Shown one piece after another: positions 30,721 through 39,963 of a stretch of 40,825 nt of DNA (the first letter of the stretch is position 1; every line of letters starts with the position of its first letter). Position numbers and translations under genes: made by a program. The notes under the pieces are model-generated. The model saw nothing but the letters and a program-made list of their open reading frames with translations. It was not told the origin of the DNA and did not search any database. The stretch comes from UBA877 sp034436335. Its GTDB lineage: Bacteria > Chloroflexota > Anaerolineae > Anaerolineales > Villigracilaceae. Location: contig DAOTVO010000014.1 in NCBI GenBank assembly GCA_034436335.1, forward strand, positions 1 to 40,825, in the 5' to 3' direction.

Positions 30721-31686
30721 CTAGACCTCAATTTGAGCGATCTTGTTCATAACGACATAGCCCACAATAATCAACAGCAAGGCTGTGCCAAAGGTAATCG
30801 AGCCGCAGATGATATTTTGTGGGGTGAACATTTCGAGAATGTAGTCTCGGTTCAGGAAGTAGAGGATAACAACAAGACCGACCGGCATAAAGGAGAGCAC
30901 CTTGCCCGAATAACTCACCTGCGCCGTGAGGACGCGAATCTCGCCTTTAATGCGGATGCGTTCCCGGATGGTGTAGGAGATAATGTCCATGATTTCGGCC
31001 AGGTTGCCGCCCACTTCGCGTTGGACATTGATAGCCGTAACCACAAAGTCCAAGTCTGGGCTGGGAATGCGCCGGAGCAAATTGGCCAGTGCTTTTTCCA
31101 TGGGCACCCCTAGTTGCATTTCCTGAACCACACGTCTGAATTCATCGCTAATAGGAGAGGGTAACTCCTTGCTGACGGCTTCCATCGCCTGCATGGTTGA
31201 GAAGCCGGCTCTCAGTCCATTGACCATCAGGCTGAGCATATCAGGCAGTTGGTCGTTGAATTTCTGCAAACGTTTGGCTTGTTGGCTACGCACATACATT
31301 CCCGGCAGAAAAGCGCCAATGACCCCTCCAATGATGGCCGAAAGCAAAATCCGCCCGCCGAGCAAAAAGGCAATCAACGCCATGCCTACAATCGCAATCA
31401 CATAGAGGGCAATATATTCGCCGGGCTTGAGTTTCAAGTCGGCCCGCGCCAAACTGCGCGCAATTCTTTCTCCGATGCTGGATTTCTCGACGCGTTTGTT
31501 CACCCAGTCGGTCAGGGCAGCCTTGGGCGCTTTGGCTTCCTGCGATTTTTCTTCTTCCAGGTATTTATTGAGACGGTCATCTACCATGTACCTGTCGCCG
31601 GTCATTGACATGACGATGCCCACAATAAGCAGGACAAGCGCCAGAATGCCGCCGAACAGCAGGATGGTTCCAAAATTGATTGCCAT
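30721..31686 (-). CDS. tadB: Tad pilus inner-membrane protein TadB
   Basis: I use the ATG at 31686 (MAINFGTILLFGG), after a GGACAGG ribosome-like stretch; a TTG seven codons upstream also fits the frame. The 321-residue protein has membrane helices near the N-terminus (~9-27) and centre, and the GspF-type domain in its C-terminal half: FNDQLPDMLSLMVNGLRAGFSTMQAMEAVSKELP, MQLGVPMEKALANLLRR, INVQREVGGNLAEIMDIIS. Here I name only those diagnostic parts. It pairs with TadC as the platform of the pilus machine and follows cpaF by 24 bp. Confidence 0.92.
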   Translation of the reverse strand: MAINFGTILLFGGILALVLLIVGIVMSMTGDRYMVDDRLNKYLEEEKSQEAKAPKAALTDWVNKRVEKSSIGERIARSLARADLKLKPGEYIALYVIAIVGMALIAFLLGGRILLSAIIGGVIGAFLPGMYVRSQQAKRLQKFNDQLPDMLSLMVNGLRAGFSTMQAMEAVSKELPSPISDEFRRVVQEMQLGVPMEKALANLLRRIPSPDLDFVVTAINVQREVGGNLAEIMDIISYTIRERIRIKGEIRVLTAQVSYSGKVLSFMPVGLVVILYFLNRDYILEMFTPQNIICGSITFGTALLLIIVGYVVMNKIAQIEV

Positions 31687-31710
31687 AGTCAACCTGTCCA
31701 GACGCAAAGA

Positions 31711-33120
<1,410 letters not shown>

Positions 33121-33143
33121 CGCTGCCTCCTGAAACCATCAGG

Positions 33144-34373
33144 TTACCGCCTGGGCGTTTTTTCTTCCTCTTCTTCACTCTTGAGAAGTTTGACGCGTAG
33201 CGCTTCAGCCAATGCATAAATTCCGCGCGCCGCAGGCTGGGTTTTATTATCAATCATGAACGGAATGCCACGATTGACCGCCGGGATGACGGTTTTCTCA
33301 TCGAGCGGGATTGCCGCTACAATCTCCTGCTTGAGGTATTCTGCCACCTTTTCCGGCGTAATCGGGATGCGCTTATCATGACGATTCATGATAAAAGCAA
33401 CCTTGCTCAAGGGAATGTTCATGGTCGTAAGCAAGTCGAGGAACAGGCGATTGTTCTTCATCGAGGGAATATCCTGAGTGGTCAATAGAACAATCGCGTC
33501 GCAGGTATCCAGAATGGCCAGGGTGACATCGTTCAGGTAAGAGCAGGTATCCACGACGATGTAGGCGTACATTTGCCGCAAATGCTGTAAAACCCTGGAA
33601 AACTGCTCGGCATCAATTTTTTCAGCGTATTCGGGGCGCGAAGGCGAGGCCAAGATATGAATGCCTGACCCGGAATGCTTGAGCATTACTTCTTCGATGA
33701 TTTCGTTGTCCAGTTCGTCGGCGCGGGTAGCAAGGTCGAGGACAGTGTTCTTACCCTGTTCGTTCAAGAAAATAGCAACATCGCCGAACTGCAAATCCGC
33801 ATCCACCAGGGCAACACGAGTTTCTTCGTTGTGCAAGGCAATCGCCAGATTGACCGCCACCGTTGTGCAACCGGCGCCGCCTTTTGGGCTGTATACCATA
33901 ATGATTTTGCCACTCACGGCGGGGCCGCCCACCATAGCCTGCGGCATGACGCCGGCCATCGGCGCAAACACCTGGGCGCTCTTGGCGCGCTCCTCGAAAG
34001 CGACTTTTCCGGCGCGGCGGATGGCCGCCATCAAGTCATCGGGCATAGGCGGCTTGGTGAGAAAATCGCGCGCCCCCACTTGCAACGCCCGGCGCATGTA
34101 ATTGGGATCATTCTGCACCGTCAGGATGACAACCTGTACGAACGGCATCTTCTGGCGGATTTGCTCCGTGGCTACGATGCCATCCATGTCCGGCATATTG
34201 ACATCCATCAGGATAACGTCCGGACCGGTTTCCTGCGATAACTGAATGGCCTCCCGCCCGCTTCGGGCGGCGCCTACCACCTCGATATCTGCTTCGAACT
34301 GCAACAACTTGCGTACATTTTCGCGTGTCTCCGCGATGTCATCCACAATCAACACGCGTATCTTTTCTGCCAT
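33144..34373 (-). CDS. cpaE: CpaE/TadZ-like protein with receiver domain
   Basis: In 409 residues it joins an N-terminal response-regulator receiver domain and a ParA/MinD-type ATPase. The receiver is intact: acidic pair D11-D12, phosphoacceptor D57 in VILMDVNMPD, T85 and K107 in FLTKPP, unlike the degenerate receivers of many CpaE proteins. The ATPase has a deviant Walker A YSPKGGAGCTTVAVNLA (~160-176), LVDADLQFGDVAIFL and IVVDTCSYL. CpaE/TadZ places the Tad machinery at the pole. An intact receiver suggests that phosphorylation controls pilus assembly; no kinase gene is in the window. Confidence 0.93.
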   Translation of the reverse strand: MAEKIRVLIVDDIAETRENVRKLLQFEADIEVVGAARSGREAIQLSQETGPDVILMDVNMPDMDGIVATEQIRQKMPFVQVVILTVQNDPNYMRRALQVGARDFLTKPPMPDDLMAAIRRAGKVAFEERAKSAQVFAPMAGVMPQAMVGGPAVSGKIIMVYSPKGGAGCTTVAVNLAIALHNEETRVALVDADLQFGDVAIFLNEQGKNTVLDLATRADELDNEIIEEVMLKHSGSGIHILASPSRPEYAEKIDAEQFSRVLQHLRQMYAYIVVDTCSYLNDVTLAILDTCDAIVLLTTQDIPSMKNNRLFLDLLTTMNIPLSKVAFIMNRHDKRIPITPEKVAEYLKQEIVAAIPLDEKTVIPAVNRGIPFMIDNKTQPAARGIYALAEALRVKLLKSEEEEEKTPRR

Positions 34374-34423
34374 GAGAGTTCTCCCTTGTCAGTTCAAAAA
34401 GTTAACGTCCATGCGCATCAAAA

Positions 34424-35587
34424 TCACTTCGTAGTCTGGACTATATCGTTCGGGAGGGTGGGCGGAACCAGTTTATCGACGCGCGGCTGAAGCCCATAGG
34501 GCAATTTGGCAGGCACAGGAATATCGTATTGCGTTAGCAAATATTCCAGCGTCGCCGCCTCAGGCGTGGGAGCAATGGTCTGGTCGTTCGGATTGCGCAG
34601 GGTGAGCGTTATCTGAGCGCCGCTATAGACAAGCCAGGTGAGCATCACGGCATCCTGATTGGTCACCATCAGGGTAATCACATCCGGGCGGACGACGGCC
34701 GTGGTTTGCTGCTGTTCGGTAGCCGACCCAGGGGTGGGAGTGGTGCCGGGAGGAGGCGCCACCAACTGGTCCGAAATCGTTTCGCCGGGCAGAGGGAAAG
34801 TGCCAACGTGCAACACCTGGATATTCTGCATAATCATCTGCGTCACCAGGCGCGGCCGCTGAGCCTCGCTCGGCACCACGTAGAAGGGCTGAGCCAAATC
34901 TTCATCGTAATCCACGCGCCCAATTAGGCCGCCATAACCCGCCGTCACCGACTGCGCTGTCAGGTTGATAATCTCACCTTGAGTCAGTTGTGTGATGGCA
35001 TCCTGCCCGGCGCCGGTGCCGATGAGCAAGGCGCGGCTGTTGGCCGCAATGATGCCCGCACTCTGATTCGGCAGGAGAGATTGATAAGCGGGATCAATAT
35101 CCACAATCAACAAGGTGACAATGACATTGACGTAATCCCCGCCGCGGATACCGTAGGAGGTGGAAGACAGGCGCGTAATAGGGATGGAAACAGCCGTCAA
35201 CCCCTGCGGCACGAGGGGCGCCCAGGTGGAACCCGGCAGGTTGACATTCCCCGGCGTATCCGAAAGCATCGTGGAAACGATTACCACACCCTGGCTGATG
35301 GACAGTTTGGCGTATTTGCCCACTACATCGGCCTTGCTGGTGAATTCACCGGCCACCAACTGCGACTCGGGAATGGGAATCGTGCTAAGCATCTCTTCTG
35401 TGATGGCTACGCCCGGGTAGATGTTCTGGCCGGCAGTCACAATTTCAACGGTGCGATCCATCGGCGTGGGCTGGGCTTGGGCCGGCGCGGCTGTCTGGGC
35501 GTTGTTTCGCCACCACCAGATGCCAACAGCGGCAATAATCACCACAAGAATCAAGGCGATGTAGATGAAAATTCTTCCGCGTCGCAT
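34424..35587 (-). CDS. cpaB: Flp pilus assembly protein CpaB/RcpC
   Basis: I use the ATG at 35587 (MRRGRIFIYIALILV), which has AAGGAG seven bases upstream. The 387 residues have one membrane anchor (~5-23) and an extracytoplasmic SAF-type domain (TVEIVTAGQNIYPGVAITEEML, GKYAKLSISQGVVIVSTML), then a CpaB C-terminal domain and a Pro-rich stretch. In diderms CpaB works with the secretin CpaC, but no secretin gene is present here, as expected for a monoderm. It opens the tad run. Confidence 0.9.
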   Translation of the reverse strand: MRRGRIFIYIALILVVIIAAVGIWWWRNNAQTAAPAQAQPTPMDRTVEIVTAGQNIYPGVAITEEMLSTIPIPESQLVAGEFTSKADVVGKYAKLSISQGVVIVSTMLSDTPGNVNLPGSTWAPLVPQGLTAVSIPITRLSSTSYGIRGGDYVNVIVTLLIVDIDPAYQSLLPNQSAGIIAANSRALLIGTGAGQDAITQLTQGEIINLTAQSVTAGYGGLIGRVDYDEDLAQPFYVVPSEAQRPRLVTQMIMQNIQVLHVGTFPLPGETISDQLVAPPPGTTPTPGSATEQQQTTAVVRPDVITLMVTNQDAVMLTWLVYSGAQITLTLRNPNDQTIAPTPEAATLEYLLTQYDIPVPAKLPYGLQPRVDKLVPPTLPNDIVQTTK

Positions 35588-35621
35588 AGGGAACTCCTTC
35601 ACAAATAATTTGAGTACTTGC

Positions 35622-35627
35622 ATTATA
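35622..35627 (-). promoter_or_regulatory. Candidate -10 for the tad-comF-hpf operon
   Basis: TATAAT on the minus strand (35622-35627, preceded by ACTG) lies 34 bp upstream of the cpaB start codon. No good -35 is seen at 16-18 bp. An AT-rich stretch with TATGATAATCATA lies further upstream. Confidence 0.5.
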
Positions 35628-35732
35628 CAGTAAAAATTGAGCGATTACTACTTACCCCAAAGTATGATTATCATAACAATTTCATTGGCAAATCCCCGCC
35701 GGGGAAAAGTAATTTGACAAATCCGCCTCTTC

Positions 35733-37058
35733 CTATCTCACTGCTCGCATCTCCAGATACGACCTGGGCAAATACAGCCTCTGGAAGTAGACCACCGGCA
35801 GGGACAACTGCGTCGCCAGATTGTCCCCATAGCCCAGCGTGCAGACCGGAACATTCATCCCCAGCAGCGCGGCAGAGACCGGCTCGGTCTCCTGCGGGGG
35901 GCCGCCAAACGTCTCAGCCCTGAGCAGGACAAACACCGGGCGCAGATGGCGGCGCAGCAGGTCTTCAGCCGCGGGCAGGAGTTCCGGCCCGGCCGAAGGC
36001 GTGATGAGAATCACCCCCGTCCCCGGCGGCAAAAAACGCGCCTGCGCGCCGAGCAGCGCCGGGACGGGAAGATCGCCATCCGGCCGCAGCAGCGCCAGTG
36101 TTTCCAGCACCTTGCCCATCTGCCGCTCGCCGCGTTCGCCCGGCAGGACGGTAAAACGGGCGGTGGAACAGGCCAGCCCCAGCACGCGGCGACGAGAAAG
36201 AAAGTGCTGGGCCAGCGAAGCCGCGGCGCTTATGGCATACTCGAATGTATCACACGGCAAGTCCACCTTTGGGCGGCGCAACAGGAACCGCTCATCGAGC
36301 GCCGGGGGCGCAGGCTCTGGCTTGCTTACATGCGCCCCGCGACGGGCGTCCACAAAGAGCCAGATATCCACCTGCGGGTCCTGCTCGAACTCTTTGACCA
36401 TAAAACGCCCGCGGCGGGCCGTGCTGGGCCAGTGAATGCGCTTCATTGGGTCGCCGGGGGCATACTCGCGGATTCCGGCCGCGTGCGGGGTCACATCGGC
36501 GGTCTTCGTGCCGATGGTTTTGCCGCCCGGCAGCAATCCCAGCGGAGGCGGGAACTCGGCAATCGGAAAGGTCATCGGCAGGACGACCAGCGTCTCGACG
36601 GCCGGAATGCGCTTCTCGACCGGGAACAAACCAAAGGGGTCGCCCGCCGAGACGAGCGTCGGGCCAAGCGGATAGGCCCCGCGCCGCGTCAGCAGAGTCC
36701 GCGCCGTGTAGAGACGTTTCTCGCGCCGCCCGATGCGGGTCAGCAGACGCGAACCGGCCGCGCCTGGCAGGCTCGACAGGTTGACTACCTCTAACCAGGG
36801 ACAGCCCGGCCAGGTATTGACGCTCAACTCGAAGCGTTCCTCGAAGACCTCCCCCACCCCGGCGCGCAGGAGACGGGCGTCACGCCGAACCCGAAGGCCG
36901 CGCCCCAGCAGCACCGACCACAGCCCCGCGCCGAGAAGCAGAAACAGCGCCGCGTAGGCCAGCCGGATGAAAGCCGCGTTGCCCGTCGCCGCCCAGACCA
37001 ACCAGCCCAGGAGGACGATTGCAACCAGCGACCAGCGCAACGCGGAGGAGGATTTCAT
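35733..37058 (-). CDS. DUF58-domain protein
   Basis: The real start is the ATG at 37058 (MKSSSALRWSLVAIVLLGWL); upstream codons are translated minisatellite. The 441 residues have two N-terminal membrane helices (~8-27 and ~33-55) and the DUF58 core, including REYAPGDPMKRIHWPSTARR and FMVKEFEQDPQVDIWLFVD, with a von Willebrand A-like start at the end. DUF58 proteins are almost always paired with a MoxR ATPase, as here (MoxR at 37302-38255). The pair is thought to assemble or activate metal-containing or secreted partners; the client is unknown. Confidence 0.9.
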   Translation of the reverse strand: MKSSSALRWSLVAIVLLGWLVWAATGNAAFIRLAYAALFLLLGAGLWSVLLGRGLRVRRDARLLRAGVGEVFEERFELSVNTWPGCPWLEVVNLSSLPGAAGSRLLTRIGRREKRLYTARTLLTRRGAYPLGPTLVSAGDPFGLFPVEKRIPAVETLVVLPMTFPIAEFPPPLGLLPGGKTIGTKTADVTPHAAGIREYAPGDPMKRIHWPSTARRGRFMVKEFEQDPQVDIWLFVDARRGAHVSKPEPAPPALDERFLLRRPKVDLPCDTFEYAISAAASLAQHFLSRRRVLGLACSTARFTVLPGERGERQMGKVLETLALLRPDGDLPVPALLGAQARFLPPGTGVILITPSAGPELLPAAEDLLRRHLRPVFVLLRAETFGGPPQETEPVSAALLGMNVPVCTLGYGDNLATQLSLPVVYFQRLYLPRSYLEMRAVR

Positions 37059-37097
37059 TTGCCGGAGAGAATTTTCGAACCAGAGAAAACGGAACCG

Positions 37098-37245
37098 GAG
37101 ATAAACGGGGATAACCAGAGATGAACGGAGATAACCAGAGATAAACGGGGATGAACGGAGATAACCAGTGATGAACGGAGATAACCAGAGATAAACGGGG
37201 ATGAACGGAGACAACCAGAGATGAACGGAGATGAACAAAGATCGA
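37098..37245. repeat. 10-bp-period minisatellite between moxR and DUF58 genes
   Basis: About fourteen 10-bp units alternate ATAAACGGGG, ATAACCAGAG and ATGAACGGAG with few changes. They fill most of the 243-bp gap between the MoxR stop and DUF58 start. The unit is not a multiple of three, but all 10-mer phases stay open on the minus strand and give an artefactual N-terminal extension of the DUF58 ORF. Confidence 0.9.
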
Positions 37246-37301
37246 GGGAGAGCAGTCGGGACAAGGGGTTTCTTCGTTCCGCGCCGTTTACCGCCGGCGG
37301 A

Positions 37302-38255
37302 TTAAGTGGGGGAGAAATTTCCGCCGGGGACGGGCGTCGTTTCAAGAATTTCCTGCACAATGCGTTCAGCAGTCAACTCGCGCAGGCGCGCCGCCGGGCC
37401 AACGATGACGCGGTGCGCCAGCACCGGGACCGCCGCTTTCTTGACATCATCCGGCAGGACGAACTCACGCCCCTCCAGAGCAGCCAACGCCTGCCCGACG
37501 CGGAACAGGCCCAACGATCCGCGCGGGCTGGCCCCCAGGTACACGTCCCCGTGCTGGCGCGTCCGGTTGACCAGGTCCACAGCGTAGCGCTTGACCGGCT
37601 CGGAGACGTGAATGCGCTTGACCGCTTCGATGGCCTCCAGCAGTTCCTCAACCGTGATGACCGCTTCCAGCGTCTCGACCGGGTGACGAATCTGCTGGCG
37701 GCCGAGCACCTCGACCTCGTCCGCCGGGCTGGGATACCCCATGCGGACGCGCAGAAGAAACCGGTCGAGTTGCGCTTCAGGCAGGGGGAACGTGCCTTCA
37801 TATTCGATGGGGTTCTGAGTCGCCAGCACCATGAACGGACGCGGCAGGGGATGTAGGACGCCGTCCACCGTCACCTGGCGCTCCTCCATCGCCTCGAGCA
37901 GAGCGGCCTGGGTTTTGGGCGTGGCACGGTTGATTTCGTCCACCAGCACCACCTGGGCGAAGATCGGGCCGGGGCGGAATTCGAACTCGCGGCTGTTCTG
38001 GTTGTAGATGGAGACGCCGGTCACGTCGCTGGGGAGCATATCGGGGGTGAACTGCAGGCGGTTGAACGAACAGCCCAGCGATTTGGCGAGACTGCGCGCC
38101 AGCATGGTTTTGCCCACGCCGGGGACGTCCTCGATGAGGGCGTGCCCCTGACACAGCAGGCCGACAACAATCCACTCGACAGCGGCGCGCTTGCCAACAA
38201 TGACCCGCTCGAGGTTGGAGAGCAGTTTTTTGCCGAAAAATTGAATGGGTTTCAT
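37302..38255 (-). CDS. MoxR-family AAA+ ATPase
   Basis: I use the ATG at 38255 (MKPIQFFGKKLLSNLERVIV); 13 further upstream codons are unlike the family. The 317 residues have Walker A EDVPGVGKT (~42-50), Walker B VVLVDEINRA (~102-111), sensor 1 in MVLATQNPIEYEGTFPLPEAQLDRF and the arginine-rich ASPRGSLGLFRVGQALAAL of the lid. MoxR ATPases act as chaperones for metalloenzyme or surface-protein maturation. It precedes the DUF58 gene; the two are probably one operon split by the minisatellite. Confidence 0.95.
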   Translation of the reverse strand: MKPIQFFGKKLLSNLERVIVGKRAAVEWIVVGLLCQGHALIEDVPGVGKTMLARSLAKSLGCSFNRLQFTPDMLPSDVTGVSIYNQNSREFEFRPGPIFAQVVLVDEINRATPKTQAALLEAMEERQVTVDGVLHPLPRPFMVLATQNPIEYEGTFPLPEAQLDRFLLRVRMGYPSPADEVEVLGRQQIRHPVETLEAVITVEELLEAIEAVKRIHVSEPVKRYAVDLVNRTRQHGDVYLGASPRGSLGLFRVGQALAALEGREFVLPDDVKKAAVPVLAHRVIVGPAARLRELTAERIVQEILETTPVPGGNFSPT

Positions 38256-38411
38256 AAAGCGTCCCTGTTCCTGCCGCGAATTGATTCGACGCACTTAACA
38301 TTCATCGCTGTTCCTCTCCGGTTCTACATCAGTTCGGCCGAAAAGACAAGCCCTGCAAGATGGAATCTTGGGACGGGTATCCCCCTATCTGCCTGCACGC
38401 CTCAACGCGCC

Positions 38412-39647
38412 TTAGGGAGAACGTTCATCGTTGTTCATCACCGGTTCGTATTTCCAGCCTGCGCCGGTGAGCATGACGACGATGGGGTCGGGCAACTCGC
38501 GAATTGTCTGCCGCAGGGCGCTCCAGACGATGGCAGAAGTGGGTTCGACCTCGAAGCCGAGACGCGCCAGCGCCTCCCGCCCCGGCAGAATCTCGTCCTC
38601 GTCCACGGTGCACATGGACCCGCCGCCTGCCGCGAGCGCCTGCAAGACGGCCTCGGCCCGCACCGGCGCGGCGACCTTGACGCCCTCGGCCAGGGTTGGA
38701 TTTTCGGCCACAAAGCGCAGGCCCTCCAGACCGGCGGTGAACATGGCCCACAGCGGGGCGCAGGCGCGCGCCTGGACGCCGATGAGTTTGGGCAAGGGGG
38801 ATTCAACCTGCTGCAGACGGCGGGAAAATGGCCGCTTTCTGCCCTCTTCCTGTTTTGTGGTCTCAGCCGTTTTTGTTATTCTGACTATTTTTGTTATATT
38901 GGCTACGCGCAGCGCCTCGAAACCGCGCGCCAGGCCGAGCAGGAGACCTCCCTGCCCCGCCGGGACGACCACCGCGCCAGGCAGACGCCCGCCCAACTGC
39001 TCCCAGATTTCGTAGGCAGCGGTGGCGTAGCCGGGCAGGTTGAACGGCAGCCAGGCATGGCTGGCATAGACCGCGCCCCGCTCCGCTTCGCGGCGGACGG
39101 CTTCGGCCACATCCTGCCGCGTGCCGGGGACGGGAACGAGTTCCGCGCCGTAGGCTTCGATTTGCCGCCGCTTGGGGCCGGAGGCCGCCGCAGGGACGAA
39201 GATGCGCGCCCGCACGCCGAATTTGCCCGCGTAGGCCGCCAGCGAGGCCCCGGCGTTGCCGGAGGAGTCCTCCACCACTTCGCTGACCCCGCGCGCTTTC
39301 AACCAGCCGAGGATAACTGTCGTCCCGCGGTCTTTAAAGGAGCCAGTAGGGTTCTCGCATTCGCACTTGAAATAGACTTTGCGCCCAAAAAGACGCGCCG
39401 GAACGAGGGAGGTGCGCCCCTCGCCGAGGGAGGCGGGCGGCAGAGGCTGCGGTGAGCGGCACGTCGAACCGTCGAGAGGCAGGCCGAAGGTGTGACGGTA
39501 GCGCCAGATGCCGGGCTGGGACTCGTCCACCTCTGCCAGGTCGAAGGCCGGGAAGGGGTCGAAGTCGTACAGTCCGCCGCAGACAGGACAGCGCCAGGGC
39601 AGGCCGGTTTCGGGGTAGGGACGGCGGCAGTTGGTGCAGATTATCAT
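38412..39647 (-). CDS. Threonine synthase-like PLP enzyme with internal insertion
   Basis: The ATG at 39647 (MIICTNCRRPYPETG) gives 411 residues. A zinc-ribbon start (C4, C7, C20, C23) is followed by a fold-type II PLP domain with the Schiff-base lysine K105 in ENPTGSFKDRGTT, the SSGNAGASLAAYAGKFG loop and VVPAGQGGLLLGLARGFEAL, the phosphate/PLP-tail region. This fits threonine synthase, which makes threonine from phosphohomoserine, though other PLP lyases of the fold are possible. Residues ~249-283 (NITKIVRITKT..., Lys/Thr/Arg-rich) are an insertion not typical of the family, encoded by a repeat-like stretch at 38799-38903. The product may still work if the segment lies in a loop. Confidence 0.85.
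   Translation of the reverse strand: MIICTNCRRPYPETGLPWRCPVCGGLYDFDPFPAFDLAEVDESQPGIWRYRHTFGLPLDGSTCRSPQPLPPASLGEGRTSLVPARLFGRKVYFKCECENPTGSFKDRGTTVILGWLKARGVSEVVEDSSGNAGASLAAYAGKFGVRARIFVPAAASGPKRRQIEAYGAELVPVPGTRQDVAEAVRREAERGAVYASHAWLPFNLPGYATAAYEIWEQLGGRLPGAVVVPAGQGGLLLGLARGFEALRVANITKIVRITKTAETTKQEEGRKRPFSRRLQQVESPLPKLIGVQARACAPLWAMFTAGLEGLRFVAENPTLAEGVKVAAPVRAEAVLQALAAGGGSMCTVDEDEILPGREALARLGFEVEPTSAIVWSALRQTIRELPDPIVVMLTGAGWKYEPVMNNDERSP
38799..38903. repeat. Repeat-like insertion inside the threonine synthase gene
   Basis: On the plus strand the segment contains TTTTTGTTATTCTGACTA followed by TTTTTGTTATATTGG, a short direct repeat. It keeps the reading frame and encodes a basic, Thr-rich loop. 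Its base composition (AT-rich) differs from the surrounding GC-rich gene. Confidence 0.55.
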
Positions 39648-39963
39648 GTTGACAGGTTGGAAGGTTGGAAGGTTGGCGGGTGAATTGTACTTCAAGGGAG
39701 GGGGGAAGCGGAAGTGGCGAAGGGGGGAAATCCCGGCGTTTCACAGCCGAAGGGGTTGGCTTGTCCCCGCGCCGGCCTGCCTGGAACCGATCGCCTCCGG
39801 CGCGCTGGCCCTGCGCGTCAACCGCCTGCGGCGGGTAATCGGGCTGCGATTGCCGGGCCGCCGGCCGCCGCCGGGAAACCGAAAAAGCAGGCGCCGTGAC
39901 GATTGGCAACTCTTCGGACAGTTCTGCGCCTTCAATCGAAAATCGGCAATCCAAAAATCGAAA
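39648..39963. other. Non-coding region between threonine synthase and CRISPR array
   Basis: The 316 bp contain tandem GGTTGGAA units at ~39655-39678 and a GC-rich middle part with no convincing reading frame in any direction. A simple repeat of AATCGAAAATC type follows at ~39935-39967. No cas gene fragment or leader-like AT-rich stretch is visible next to the array on this side. This fits the left end being the trailer end of the array. Confidence 0.6.

Noticed and set aside
35696..35706. CCCCGCCGGGG as a terminator for the DUF58 gene
   Set aside because: The stem is four pairs with no T-run in the needed direction.
37059..37238. N-terminal extension of the DUF58 protein with repeated SPFISGYLRS-like residues
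   Set aside because: It is translated minisatellite. The ATG at 37058 begins a normal DUF58 N-terminus with a membrane helix.
38356..38370. CAAGAT-GGA-ATCTTG hairpin after the threonine synthase gene as a terminator
   Set aside because: The stem is only six pairs and no T-run follows directly on the minus strand; I could not support it.
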